Assembly: GCA_002344885.1 (NCBI GenBank)
Contig: DDUQ01000123.1
Location: 11,323-37,725, forward strand
Reading direction: 5' to 3'
Origin: Comamonadaceae bacterium UBA2334
GTDB lineage: Bacteria; Pseudomonadota; Gammaproteobacteria; Burkholderiales; Burkholderiaceae_C
DNA length: 26,403 nt
Of the stretch, positions 8,781 through 16,805 are shown in pieces; position 1 is the stretch's first letter, and each line of letters begins with the position of its first letter. The position numbers were made by a program, and so were the translations under genes. Below the pieces are notes generated by a model, which worked only from the letters and a program-made list of their open reading frames with translations, searched no databases and was not told the DNA's origin.

Positions 8781-10673
8781 ATGAGCAGCTATGTCGATTT
8801 TTTCCGCCGTTCGATTGATGACCGCGACGGTTTCTGGGCTGAACAGGCCACTTTGATCGACTGGCACAAGCCATTCGATCAGGTCTGCGACTACTCGAAT
8901 CCTCCATTTGCCAAGTGGTTTCCCGGTGGTTTGACCAATTTGTGTCACAACGCGGTCGACAGGCACCTGGCCACCAGGCCAGACCAGAACGCGCTGATTT
9001 TTGTCTCGACAGAAACCAACACCGAAAAGGCGTACAGCTTCCGCGAGCTGCATGCCGAAGTCAACCGCATGGCAGCCATCCTCAAGGATTTGGGGGTGAG
9101 CAAGGGTGACCGCGTTCTGATCTACATGCCCATGATTGCGGAGGCCTGCTTTGCCATGCTGGCTTGCGTTCGCATCGGTGCCATCCACTCTGTGGTGTTC
9201 GGTGGGTTTGCCAGCCATGCACTGGCCAGCCGTATTGACGATGCGCAGCCCAAAGTCATCATCAGCGCCGATGCGGGGATGCGCGGTGGCAAGTCCGTGC
9301 CTTACAAGCATTTGCTGGACGAGGCTATCAGCCTCTCTGCCAACAAGCCTGCCAAAGTGCTGATGATCAACCGTGGCTTGGCCGATTTGGCCCCCGTGGC
9401 AGGCCGAGACGAAGACTACGCCACCATGCGCGCTGCCCGCATGGACGCGCAAGTGCCGTGCGAGTGGGTAGACAGCACCCACCCCAGTTACATCCTGTAC
9501 ACCAGTGGCACCACAGGCAAGCCCAAAGGTGTGCAACGCGATACCGCTGGTTATGCCGTGGCCTTGGCCGCGTCCATGAAGCACATCTACATGGGCAATC
9601 CGGGCGAAACCTACTTTTCTACCTCCGACATCGGTTGGGTCGTGGGTCACAGCTACATCATCTACGGCCCGCTCATCAACGGCATGGCCACCATCATGTA
9701 CGAAGGTTTGCCCATCCGTCCCGATGCGGGCATCTGGTGGAGCCTGGTTGAGAAATACAAAGTCAGCGTCATGTTCTCAGCCCCCACTGCGGCGCGGGTG
9801 CTGAAGAAGCAAGATCCAGCCTATCTCACCAAGTACGATCTCTCCAGCCTCAAAGCACTTTTCCTCGCGGGCGAGCCGCTGGATGAGCCGACGGCCACTT
9901 GGATCGGAGGTGCTTTGAACAAACCCATCATCGACAACTACTGGCAAACCGAAACCGGCTGGCCCATCATGGCGATTTGCAACGGCGTAGAGCCAGCGCC
10001 CACCAAGTTCGGTTCGCCCGGCAAAGCCGTCTATGGCTTTGATGTCAAGCTGATCGACGAAACCACAGGCGAAGAAATCAATGAAGCCAACAAGAAAGGC
10101 GTGATCGCCGCCAATGGCCCGTTGCCCCCCGGCTGCTTGCAAACCGTGTGGGGCGACGACAACCGCTACGTCAAAACCTACTGGTCCAGCATCCACGGCA
10201 AAGTGATGTACTCAACGTTCGACTGGGGCGTGAAAGACGAAGACGGTTACTTCTACATCCTGGGCCGTACCGATGACGTGATCAACGTGGCTGGTCACCG
10301 TTTGGGTACCCGCGAGATCGAAGAAAGCATCTCCAGCCACCCCAATGTGGCCGAAGTGGCCGTGGTGGGTGTGGCCGACCAACTCAAGGGGCAGGTGGCT
10401 GCCGCTTTCGCGGTGCTGAAGGATCCCACTCAGGCTGCTACCCCTGAATTGGCCAAGGCCCATGAAGCAGAGATCATGAAGGTGGTTGATGCCCAACTGG
10501 GGGCGGTTGCGCGTCCGGCCATGGTCAAGTTCGTGACCGTGTTGCCTAAAACGCGCAGCGGCAAATTGTTGCGCCGTGCCATTCAGGCGGTATGCGAAGG
10601 ACGCGATGCAGGCGACCTGACAACCATGGAAGACCCGGCAGCGTTGCAGCAAATCAAAGACCAGGTTCAGTAA
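8781..10673 (+). CDS. prpE: Propionyl-CoA synthetase
   Basis: The product activates propionate to propionyl-CoA with ATP and CoA through an acyl-AMP intermediate, the entry to the methylcitrate cycle. The 630 residues match PrpE (628 in enterobacteria) and follow it closely, for example FWAEQATLIDWHKPF, GGLTNLCHNAVDRH, the ATP loop YTSGTTGKPKGV at 240-251, the acyl-site region NYWQTETGWPIM, and GRTDDVINVAGHRLGTREIEE. The catalytic Lys is near 595 in PKTRSGKLLRR, the residue acetylated in this superfamily. PrpE is preferred over acetyl-CoA synthetase on these stretches. The start is ATG 8781, preceded by GGAGA at a good distance; an in-frame GTG at 8766 lies upstream of that RBS and was not used. 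No other prp gene is adjacent. A strong terminator follows. Confidence 0.95.
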   Translation: MSSYVDFFRRSIDDRDGFWAEQATLIDWHKPFDQVCDYSNPPFAKWFPGGLTNLCHNAVDRHLATRPDQNALIFVSTETNTEKAYSFRELHAEVNRMAAILKDLGVSKGDRVLIYMPMIAEACFAMLACVRIGAIHSVVFGGFASHALASRIDDAQPKVIISADAGMRGGKSVPYKHLLDEAISLSANKPAKVLMINRGLADLAPVAGRDEDYATMRAARMDAQVPCEWVDSTHPSYILYTSGTTGKPKGVQRDTAGYAVALAASMKHIYMGNPGETYFSTSDIGWVVGHSYIIYGPLINGMATIMYEGLPIRPDAGIWWSLVEKYKVSVMFSAPTAARVLKKQDPAYLTKYDLSSLKALFLAGEPLDEPTATWIGGALNKPIIDNYWQTETGWPIMAICNGVEPAPTKFGSPGKAVYGFDVKLIDETTGEEINEANKKGVIAANGPLPPGCLQTVWGDDNRYVKTYWSSIHGKVMYSTFDWGVKDEDGYFYILGRTDDVINVAGHRLGTREIEESISSHPNVAEVAVVGVADQLKGQVAAAFAVLKDPTQAATPELAKAHEAEIMKVVDAQLGAVARPAMVKFVTVLPKTRSGKLLRRAIQAVCEGRDAGDLTTMEDPAALQQIKDQVQ

Positions 10674-10693
10674 GTATTTTTGTTACTTTTTTG

Positions 10694-10737
10694 GCACCCA
10701 GCGGCTTTCTGTCATGCGTTGGGTGCTTTGTTTTTTG
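10694..10737 (+). terminator. Intrinsic terminator of prpE
   Basis: GCACCCAGCG (10694-10703) pairs with CGTTGGGTGC (10717-10726) over 10 bp with one G-U pair and a 13-base loop. TTTGTTTTTTG follows at once. It begins 20 bases after the prpE stop codon. Confidence 0.9.
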
Positions 10738-11025
10738 TACATTTGAGGGTGCGGTCGACGGTAGGGCAGTTGTGTCCGGTTGCGCGTTCGACCGGCTGTT
10801 GCCTGCTGTGACGGGTAAGGTGCGGCCATCAAGGATGGTGCAACTTTTGCGGGTTGTGCACCAAACTCATCGGTTTCGTCAGGAAACTGGTGGTTTTTGG
10901 TGCGACAATCCGCGCGCACTTGGCCCTTCCTGTCACTGTCGCATCCGCAAAACGGTACAGCCGTGCCGCGGAAGGTTTATCAACCAGCTAATGTTTCCCA
11001 GAGGGAAACGGAGGTCAGCGAATCA
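10738..11025 (+). promoter_or_regulatory. Upstream and leader region of odhA
   Basis: About 290 bases between the prpE terminator and odhA must contain the odh promoter, since the terminator isolates it from prpE. GACAAT near 10903-10908 is a possible -10 without a clear -35. TGGTGCA and TGCACCA near 10835-10863 form an interrupted inverted repeat that could bind a regulator. GTTTCCC (10993-10999) and GGGAAAC (11003-11009) form a perfect 7-bp hairpin with a 3-base loop ending exactly at the GGAGG (11010-11014) used by odhA. No real gene other than the possible mini-ORF at 10991 is seen. Confidence 0.5.
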
Positions 11026-11029
11026 ATGA
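10991..11029 (+). CDS. Possible 12-codon leader ORF overlapping the odhA start
   Basis: ATG at 10991 opens the peptide MFPRGKRRSANQ, whose TGA at 11027-11029 overlaps the odhA ATG (11026) in an ATGA arrangement that would favour translational coupling. The leader hairpin and the odhA RBS both lie inside this mini-ORF. Its own RBS is poor (GGAAGG is about 14 bases upstream), so it may not be translated. It could be chance. Confidence 0.25.
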   Translation: MFPRGKRRSANQ

Positions 11030-13902
11030 GCGAGACAAACAACGTTTACGGTGCTTTCAAAGGCAACTCGTATCTATTTGGCGGCAACGCCCCGTACGTC
11101 GAAGAGATGTACGAAAACTACCTGGCCAATCCAGGTGGTGTGCCCGATAACTGGCGCAGCTATTTCGACGCGCTGCAACACGTCCCGGCTGTGGACGGCT
11201 CTGATGCCCGCGATGTGCCGCATCAGCCCGTCATCAATGCCTTTGCCGAGCGTGCAAAGCAGGGAACCACCCATGTCGTGGTGGCCAATCCTGACTCCGA
11301 AATGGGGCGTAAGCGCGTTGCCACGCAACAGCTGATTGCCGCTTACCGTAACGTGGGTGCCCGTTGGGCCAATCTGGATCCCTTGAAGCGCACCGAGCGC
11401 GACAACATTCCTGATCTCGATCCGGCGTTTTACGGTTTCACTGACGCTGACCTGGAAACTGTTTTCAACACCAGCAACACGTTCTTCGGCAAAGACACCA
11501 TGTCTTTGCGTGAGTTGCTGAATGCTCTGCGTGAAACCTACTGCGGCAACATCGGTGCCGAGTACATGTACACGACAGACCAGAACCAGAAGCGCTGGTG
11601 GCAGCAAAAGCTCGAGAGCATCCGCAGCAAACCCAATTTCACGGCTGACAAAAAGAAGCACATCCTGAACCGGCTGACTGCTGCTGAAGGTCTGGAGCGC
11701 TTCCTCCACACCAAATACGTTGGCCAGAAGCGTTTCTCGCTTGAAGGCGGCGAGAGCTTCATCGCTGCGATGGACGAGCTCATCCAGTCTGCAGGCGCCA
11801 AAGGCGTGCAGGAAATCGTCATCGGCATGGCCCACCGTGGCCGTTTGAACGTGCTGGTCAACACCATGGGCAAAATGCCCAAAGACCTGTTTGCCGAGTT
11901 CGACCACACCGCGCCTGAAGACCTGCCTGCGGGTGACGTGAAGTACCACCAGGGTTTCAGCTCCGATGTGGCCACGCCCGGCGGCCCGGTTCACCTGACG
12001 CTGGCTTTCAACCCGTCCCACCTCGAAATCGTCAACCCGGTTGTCGAGGGTTCGGTTCGCGCCCGCATGGACCGCCGTGGCGACAAGCGTGGTGACCAGG
12101 TGCTGCCTGTGCTGGTGCACGGTGATGCGGCGTTCGGTGGCCAGGGTGTCAACCAGGAAACTTTGTGCCTGGCGCAGACCCGTGGTTACACGACAGGCGG
12201 TACGGTTCACCTGATCATCAACAACCAGATCGGCTTCACCACGTCTGATCCGCGCGACATGCGTTCCAGCGCGTTCTGTACCGACATCGTGAAGATGGTC
12301 GAGTCGCCCGTCCTGCACGTCAACGGTGACGATCCTGAAGCCGTGGTGCTCGCCACGCAGTTGGCATTGGAGTTCCGCATGGAGTTCCGCCAGGACGTGG
12401 TGGTGGACATCACTTGCTTCCGCAAACTGGGTCACAACGAGCAGGACACCCCTGCGCTCACGCAGCCATTGATGTACAAGAAGATCGCTGCCCATCCCGG
12501 CACGCGCAAGTTGTATGCAGAGAAGCTCGCAGTACAGGGCATGGGTGACACGTTGGGCGATGACATGGTCAAAGCCTACCGCGCTGCCATGGATGCCGGC
12601 GAACACACGGTAGACCCTGTCCTGAGCAACTTCAAGAGCAAGTTTGCTGTCGATTGGTCGCCGTTCGTCGGCAAAAAGTGGACCGATGGTGGCGACACTG
12701 GCATCCCCATGGCCGAGTGGAAGCGCCTGGCCGAGAAAATCACCAAGATTCCGGACACCATCACCCCGCATCAGCTGGTGAAGAAGGTGTACGACGACCG
12801 TGCAGCCATGGGCCGTGGTGACCTGCCGGTGGATTGGGGCATGGGTGAACACATGGCGTTCGCCTCACTGGTGGCCAGTGGCTACCCGGTGCGCCTGTCG
12901 GGTGAAGATTGCGGTCGTGGCACGTTCACGCACCGGCATGCCGTCATTCACGACCAGAACCGTGAAAAGTGGGACACCGGTACTTACGTCGCGTTGCAAA
13001 ACGTGTCCGAGGGCCAGGCTCCGTTTGTCGTCATCGACTCCATCCTGTCTGAAGAAGCGGTGCTGGCATTCGAGTACGGCTACGCGTCGAACGACCCCAA
13101 CACACTGGTCATCTGGGAAGCACAGTTTGGTGATTTTGCCAACGGTGCCCAGGTGGTCATCGACCAGTTCATCGCATCCGGCGAGGTCAAGTGGGGCCGC
13201 GTCAACGGCATCACCATGATGTTGCCGCATGGTTATGAAGGGCAGGGCCCCGAACACTCGTCGGCCCGCCTGGAGCGCTTCATGCAGTTGGCCGCTGATA
13301 CCAACATGCAGATCGTGCAGCCGACCACCGCCAGCCAGATCTTCCACGTGCTGCGCCGCCAGATGGTTCGCAACCTGCGCAAGCCTTTGGTGATCATGAC
13401 GCCGAAGTCTTTGCTGCGGAACAAGGACGCCACCTCTCCGCTGTCCGAGTTCGTGCGCGGTTCTTTCCAGGCTGTGTTGGGCGAGTCGCGCGAAGAAGTC
13501 AACAAGAAGGCCGACAAGGTCAAGCGGGTCATCGTCTGCTCTGGCAAGGTGTATTACGACCTGGTCAAAAAGCGCGAAGAGAAAGGTGCCGACGACGTGG
13601 CCATTCTGCGCGTCGAGCAGCTGTATCCGTTCCCGCACAAGACGTTTGCTGCCGAGTTGAAAAAATACCCGAATGCAACCGACGTCGTGTGGTGCCAGGA
13701 TGAACCGCAAAACCAGGGCGCCTGGTTCTTTGTGCAGCATTACATCCACGAAAACATGCTGGATGGCCAGAAACTGGGCTATGCAGGGCGTGCCGCATCG
13801 GCTTCGCCAGCAGTGGGTTATTCCCACCTGCACCAGGATCAGCAGAAAGCGCTGGTCGAGGCTGCGTTCAGCAAGCTCAAGGGCTTTGTGCTGACCAAGT
13901 AA
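11026..13902 (+). CDS. odhA: 2-oxoglutarate dehydrogenase E1 component
   Basis: The thiamine-diphosphate-dependent E1 subunit (also called SucA) decarboxylates 2-oxoglutarate and passes the succinyl group to the lipoyl arm of OdhB. The start at 11026 gives 958 residues, normal for the family, beginning MSETNNVYGAFKGNSYLFGGNAPYVEEMY, a Burkholderiales-style N-terminus. GGAGG lies 11 bases upstream. The frame is open further upstream to 10897, but those codons cross the leader hairpin and do not look like E1. Family stretches in order are IGMAHRGRLNVLVN, VHGDAAFGGQGVNQE, NNQIGFTTSDPRD, LGHNEQDTPALTQP, GTFTHRHAVIHDQ, EYGYASNDPNTLVIWEAQFGDF and LPHGYEGQGPEHSSAR. It is the first gene of the odhA-odhB-lpdA-zapE series. 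Confidence 0.97.
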   Translation: MSETNNVYGAFKGNSYLFGGNAPYVEEMYENYLANPGGVPDNWRSYFDALQHVPAVDGSDARDVPHQPVINAFAERAKQGTTHVVVANPDSEMGRKRVATQQLIAAYRNVGARWANLDPLKRTERDNIPDLDPAFYGFTDADLETVFNTSNTFFGKDTMSLRELLNALRETYCGNIGAEYMYTTDQNQKRWWQQKLESIRSKPNFTADKKKHILNRLTAAEGLERFLHTKYVGQKRFSLEGGESFIAAMDELIQSAGAKGVQEIVIGMAHRGRLNVLVNTMGKMPKDLFAEFDHTAPEDLPAGDVKYHQGFSSDVATPGGPVHLTLAFNPSHLEIVNPVVEGSVRARMDRRGDKRGDQVLPVLVHGDAAFGGQGVNQETLCLAQTRGYTTGGTVHLIINNQIGFTTSDPRDMRSSAFCTDIVKMVESPVLHVNGDDPEAVVLATQLALEFRMEFRQDVVVDITCFRKLGHNEQDTPALTQPLMYKKIAAHPGTRKLYAEKLAVQGMGDTLGDDMVKAYRAAMDAGEHTVDPVLSNFKSKFAVDWSPFVGKKWTDGGDTGIPMAEWKRLAEKITKIPDTITPHQLVKKVYDDRAAMGRGDLPVDWGMGEHMAFASLVASGYPVRLSGEDCGRGTFTHRHAVIHDQNREKWDTGTYVALQNVSEGQAPFVVIDSILSEEAVLAFEYGYASNDPNTLVIWEAQFGDFANGAQVVIDQFIASGEVKWGRVNGITMMLPHGYEGQGPEHSSARLERFMQLAADTNMQIVQPTTASQIFHVLRRQMVRNLRKPLVIMTPKSLLRNKDATSPLSEFVRGSFQAVLGESREEVNKKADKVKRVIVCSGKVYYDLVKKREEKGADDVAILRVEQLYPFPHKTFAAELKKYPNATDVVWCQDEPQNQGAWFFVQHYIHENMLDGQKLGYAGRAASASPAVGYSHLHQDQQKALVEAAFSKLKGFVLTK

Positions 13903-13910
13903 TCCCACCC

Positions 13911-13946
13911 GGCGGCAGCGGCGCAAGGAGCGCGCCTGCTGCTGCC
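13911..13946 (+). repeat. Very stable hairpin in the odhA-odhB spacer
   Basis: GGCGGCAGCGGCGC (13911-13924) folds against GCGCC and GCTGCTGCC (13932-13946) as a 14-bp stem with one bulged T and one G-U pair, around the loop AAGGAGC. There is no T-tract after it, so it is not an intrinsic terminator. It may protect the odhA mRNA end, tune odhB expression, or be a palindromic repeat unit. Confidence 0.6.
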
Positions 13947-13974
13947 GACGCATGAAGAATTGAAGGATCAAAAA

Positions 13975-15243
13975 ATGGCAATCGTAGAAGTCAAGGTACC
14001 CCAACTGTCCGAGTCCGTCGCTGAAGCCACGCTGCTGCAGTGGAAGAAGAAGCCCGGTGAACTGGTGGCTGCCGACGAAATCCTGATCGAAATCGAAACC
14101 GACAAGGTCGTGCTGGAAGTGCCCGCGCCTGCCGCAGGCGTCATGGCCGAGCTGGTGGTGGGCGATGGTGGCACCGTCGCCAGCGATCAACTGATCGCCC
14201 GCATCGATACCGATGGCAAAGGTGCCGCCGCACCCGCAGCCAGCGCACCTGCAGCTGCACCCGCTGCTGCTGCTGCTCCGGTCGCTGCGGCAACTGCGCC
14301 CTCGAACGACAGCAAGGCGGGCGTGGCCATGCCCGCCGCCGCCAAACTGTTGGCAGACAACCAGTTGTCAGCCAGTGCCGTGGCTGGTACCGGCAAAGAC
14401 GGCCGCATCACCAAGGGCGACGTACTGTCTGCCGTGGCGGCTGGTGCTGCCAAGCCGGCTGCTGCCCCCGTTGCCATTCCCACAGGTGCACCGACCAAGG
14501 TGCTGCCACAGGTGAGCGGGCCTGCTGCCCCTGACCTCGGTGACCGCCCCGAGCAGCGCGTGGCCATGACACGTCTGCGCGCCCGCGTGGCCGAGCGTCT
14601 GCTGCAATCTCAAGCCACCAACGCCATCCTGACCACGTTCAACGAAGTGAACATGGCCCCTGTGATGGAGATGCGCAAGAAGTTCCAGGAAAAGTTCGAG
14701 AAAGAGCATGGCTGCAAGTTGGGCTTCATGAGTTTCTTCGTCAAGGCTGCTGTGCACGCTCTGAAGAAGTACCCTGTGCTGAACGCATCGGTCGATGGCA
14801 ACGACATCGTCTACCACGGTTACTTCGACATCGGTATCGCCGTGGGTTCACCTCGCGGCTTGGTGGTGCCCATCCTGCGCAATGCAGACCAGATGAGCTT
14901 TGCCGACATCGAGAAAAAGATTGCTGAGTTTGGCCAAAAGGCCAAGGATGGCAAACTGGGCATTGAAGAAATGACGGGTGGCACGTTCTCCATCTCCAAC
15001 GGCGGCACCTTTGGCTCGATGCTGTCCACTCCGATCATCAACCCACCGCAGTCCGCCATTCTGGGCGTGCATGCGACGAAGGATCGCGCTGTGGTTGAAA
15101 ACGGTCAGGTGGTGGTGCGTCCGATCAACTACTTGGCCATGAGCTATGACCACCGCATCATCGACGGTCGTGAGGCTGTGCTGGGCCTGGTTGCCATGAA
15201 GGAAGCGCTGGAAGATCCATCGCGTCTGCTGTTCGGCATCTGA
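13975..15243 (+). CDS. odhB: 2-oxoglutarate dehydrogenase E2, dihydrolipoyl succinyltransferase
   Basis: The E2 core (also SucB) transfers the succinyl group from the E1-bound intermediate to CoA. The 422 residues hold a lipoyl domain (2-76, with lipoylated Lys44 in EIETDKVVLEVP), a mobile Ala/Pro linker (about 82-110), a peripheral-subunit-binding domain (about 118-154, with GRITKGDVLSAV) that docks the E3 and E1 subunits, and a catalytic domain (about 195-422) ending with the active-site His393 and Asp397 in SYDHRIIDGRE. The ATG at 13975 is preferred over the in-frame TTG 15 bases upstream because AAGGA lies 8 bases before it and family members begin MAIVEVKVPQLSESV. It follows odhA by 72 bases that hold a stable hairpin. 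Confidence 0.97.
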   Translation: MAIVEVKVPQLSESVAEATLLQWKKKPGELVAADEILIEIETDKVVLEVPAPAAGVMAELVVGDGGTVASDQLIARIDTDGKGAAAPAASAPAAAPAAAAAPVAAATAPSNDSKAGVAMPAAAKLLADNQLSASAVAGTGKDGRITKGDVLSAVAAGAAKPAAAPVAIPTGAPTKVLPQVSGPAAPDLGDRPEQRVAMTRLRARVAERLLQSQATNAILTTFNEVNMAPVMEMRKKFQEKFEKEHGCKLGFMSFFVKAAVHALKKYPVLNASVDGNDIVYHGYFDIGIAVGSPRGLVVPILRNADQMSFADIEKKIAEFGQKAKDGKLGIEEMTGGTFSISNGGTFGSMLSTPIINPPQSAILGVHATKDRAVVENGQVVVRPINYLAMSYDHRIIDGREAVLGLVAMKEALEDPSRLLFGI

Positions 15244-15251
15244 TCGGTCTG

Positions 15252-15281
15252 GAGGCCAAAATTCATAAGAATTTTGGCCTC
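15252..15281 (+). repeat. 13-bp perfect hairpin in the odhB-lpdA spacer
   Basis: GAGGCCAAAATTC (15252-15264) and GAATTTTGGCCTC (15269-15281) are exact complements around the 4-base loop ATAA. The sequence after it (TGCTGCTTTATT) is only weakly T-rich, and a run of seven T lies about 30 bases further on. It begins 9 bases after the odhB stop. A partial terminator or an mRNA-processing or stability element is likely. A second smaller pair (AGCCCC/GGGGCT) lies just before lpdA. Confidence 0.65.
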
Positions 15282-15368
15282 TGCTGCTTTATTGGCGGGT
15301 GTTTCTAGCTATTTTTTTCAATTTGCCTCAGCCCCTGCAGTGGTTGGGTCGGGGCTTAAGGTGAACAC

Positions 15369-16796
15369 ATGAGCAAACAATTTGACGTTGTCGTCATTGG
15401 TGGCGGCCCGGGTGGCTATATCGCTGCCATCCGTGCAGCCCAACTGGGTTTCCAGGTCGCGTGTATTGATGAATGGAAGAACGAAAAAGGTGGTCCTGCG
15501 CCGGGTGGTACCTGCACCAACGTGGGCTGCATTCCATCCAAGGCGCTGTTGCAGTCGTCCGAGCACTTCGAACATGCCACCCACCACTTTGCAGACCATG
15601 GCATTTCCACTGGTACGGTGAAGATGGATGTTGCCAAGATGGTGGCACGCAAAGACGCGGTGGTGAAGCAGAACAACGACGGCATCCTGTACCTGTTCAA
15701 GAAAAACAAGGTCAGCTTCTTCCATGGCCGTGGTTCCTTCGTGAAAGCCGTGGACGGCGGCTACGAATTGAAGGTGGCTGGTGCTGCGGAAGAAACACTG
15801 GTCGGTAAACAGGTCATCGTGGCCACGGGCTCCAACGCCCGTGCGCTGCCAGGCGTGCCTTTTGATGAGGTCAACGTGTTGTCCAACGACGGTGCGTTGC
15901 GCATCGGTGCGGTGCCCAAAAAGCTGGGTGTCATCGGTTCCGGCGTGATCGGCCTGGAAATGGGCTCTGTATGGCGCCGTCTGGGTGCAGACGTGACCGT
16001 GCTCGAAGGCCTGCCCACGTTCCTGGGCGCAGCCGACGAGCAGATCGCCAAGGAAGCCAAGAAAGCCTTTGACAAGCAGGGTCTGAAGATCGAACTGGGC
16101 GTGAAAGTCGGTGACATCAAGGTTGGCAAGAAGGGGGTCAACGTCGCTTACACCAACGCAAAAGGTGAAGCGCAAGAGCTCGCAGTGGACAAGCTCATCG
16201 TGTCCATCGGCCGTGTACCCAACACCATCGGCCTCAACGCCGAAGCCGTCGGCTTGCAGCTGGACGAACGTGGTGCCATCGTGGTGGATGGGGATTGCAA
16301 GACCAATTTGCCGGGTGTCTGGGCCGTAGGCGATGTGGTGCGTGGCCCCATGCTGGCCCACAAGGCTGAAGAAGAGGGCGTTGCCGTTGCCGAGCGCATG
16401 GCTGGTCAGCACGGGCATGTCAATTTCGCCACCATTCCCTGGGTCATCTACACCAGCCCCGAAATTGCATGGGTGGGTCGTACCGAACAGCAATTGAAGG
16501 CAGACGGTGTCAAGTACAAGGCCGGCACCTTCCCGTTCCTGGCCAACGGTCGTGCCCGCGCTTTGGGCGACACCACCGGCATGGTCAAGTTCCTGGCCGA
16601 CGCCACCACTGACGAGATTCTGGGCGTGCACATCGTGGGCCCCATGGCGTCCGAGCTCATCGCCGAGGCCGTGGTGGCCATGGAGTTCAAGGCCAGCGCC
16701 GAGGACATCGCGCGCATTTGCCACGCCCACCCGTCCCTGAGCGAAGCGACCAAGGAAGCGGCGTTGGCGGTGGACAAGCGCACGCTCAACTTCTGA
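15369..16796 (+). CDS. lpdA: Dihydrolipoyl dehydrogenase (E3)
   Basis: The flavoprotein re-oxidises the dihydrolipoyl arm of the E2 subunit with NAD+. The 475 residues begin with an FAD-binding GGGPGGYIAA motif (11-20). The redox-active disulfide is Cys49/Cys54 in GGTCTNVGCIPSKA, the NAD-binding motif is GVIGSGVIGLEMGSVW near 190, the second FAD motif is VWAVGDVV near 315, and the catalytic His lies in HAHPSLSEATKEAA near the C-terminus. AAGGTG sits about 5 bases before the ATG. It is the E3 of the 2-oxoglutarate dehydrogenase complex by position and may also serve other 2-oxoacid dehydrogenases. It is separated from odhB by 125 bases with two hairpins, so its expression may be set apart from odhAB. 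Confidence 0.97.
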   Translation: MSKQFDVVVIGGGPGGYIAAIRAAQLGFQVACIDEWKNEKGGPAPGGTCTNVGCIPSKALLQSSEHFEHATHHFADHGISTGTVKMDVAKMVARKDAVVKQNNDGILYLFKKNKVSFFHGRGSFVKAVDGGYELKVAGAAEETLVGKQVIVATGSNARALPGVPFDEVNVLSNDGALRIGAVPKKLGVIGSGVIGLEMGSVWRRLGADVTVLEGLPTFLGAADEQIAKEAKKAFDKQGLKIELGVKVGDIKVGKKGVNVAYTNAKGEAQELAVDKLIVSIGRVPNTIGLNAEAVGLQLDERGAIVVDGDCKTNLPGVWAVGDVVRGPMLAHKAEEEGVAVAERMAGQHGHVNFATIPWVIYTSPEIAWVGRTEQQLKADGVKYKAGTFPFLANGRARALGDTTGMVKFLADATTDEILGVHIVGPMASELIAEAVVAMEFKASAEDIARICHAHPSLSEATKEAALAVDKRTLNF

Positions 16797-16805
16797 GGTT
16801 GAGCG

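Noticed and set aside
11074..14190. Two long minus-strand frames (592 and 441 codons) opposite odhA and odhB
   Set aside because: Antisense to intact conserved genes; His/Gln/Val-rich composition and no recognisable domain.
15318..16730. 470-codon minus-strand frame opposite lpdA
   Set aside because: Antisense shadow of a complete E3 gene, with no domain and biased residues.
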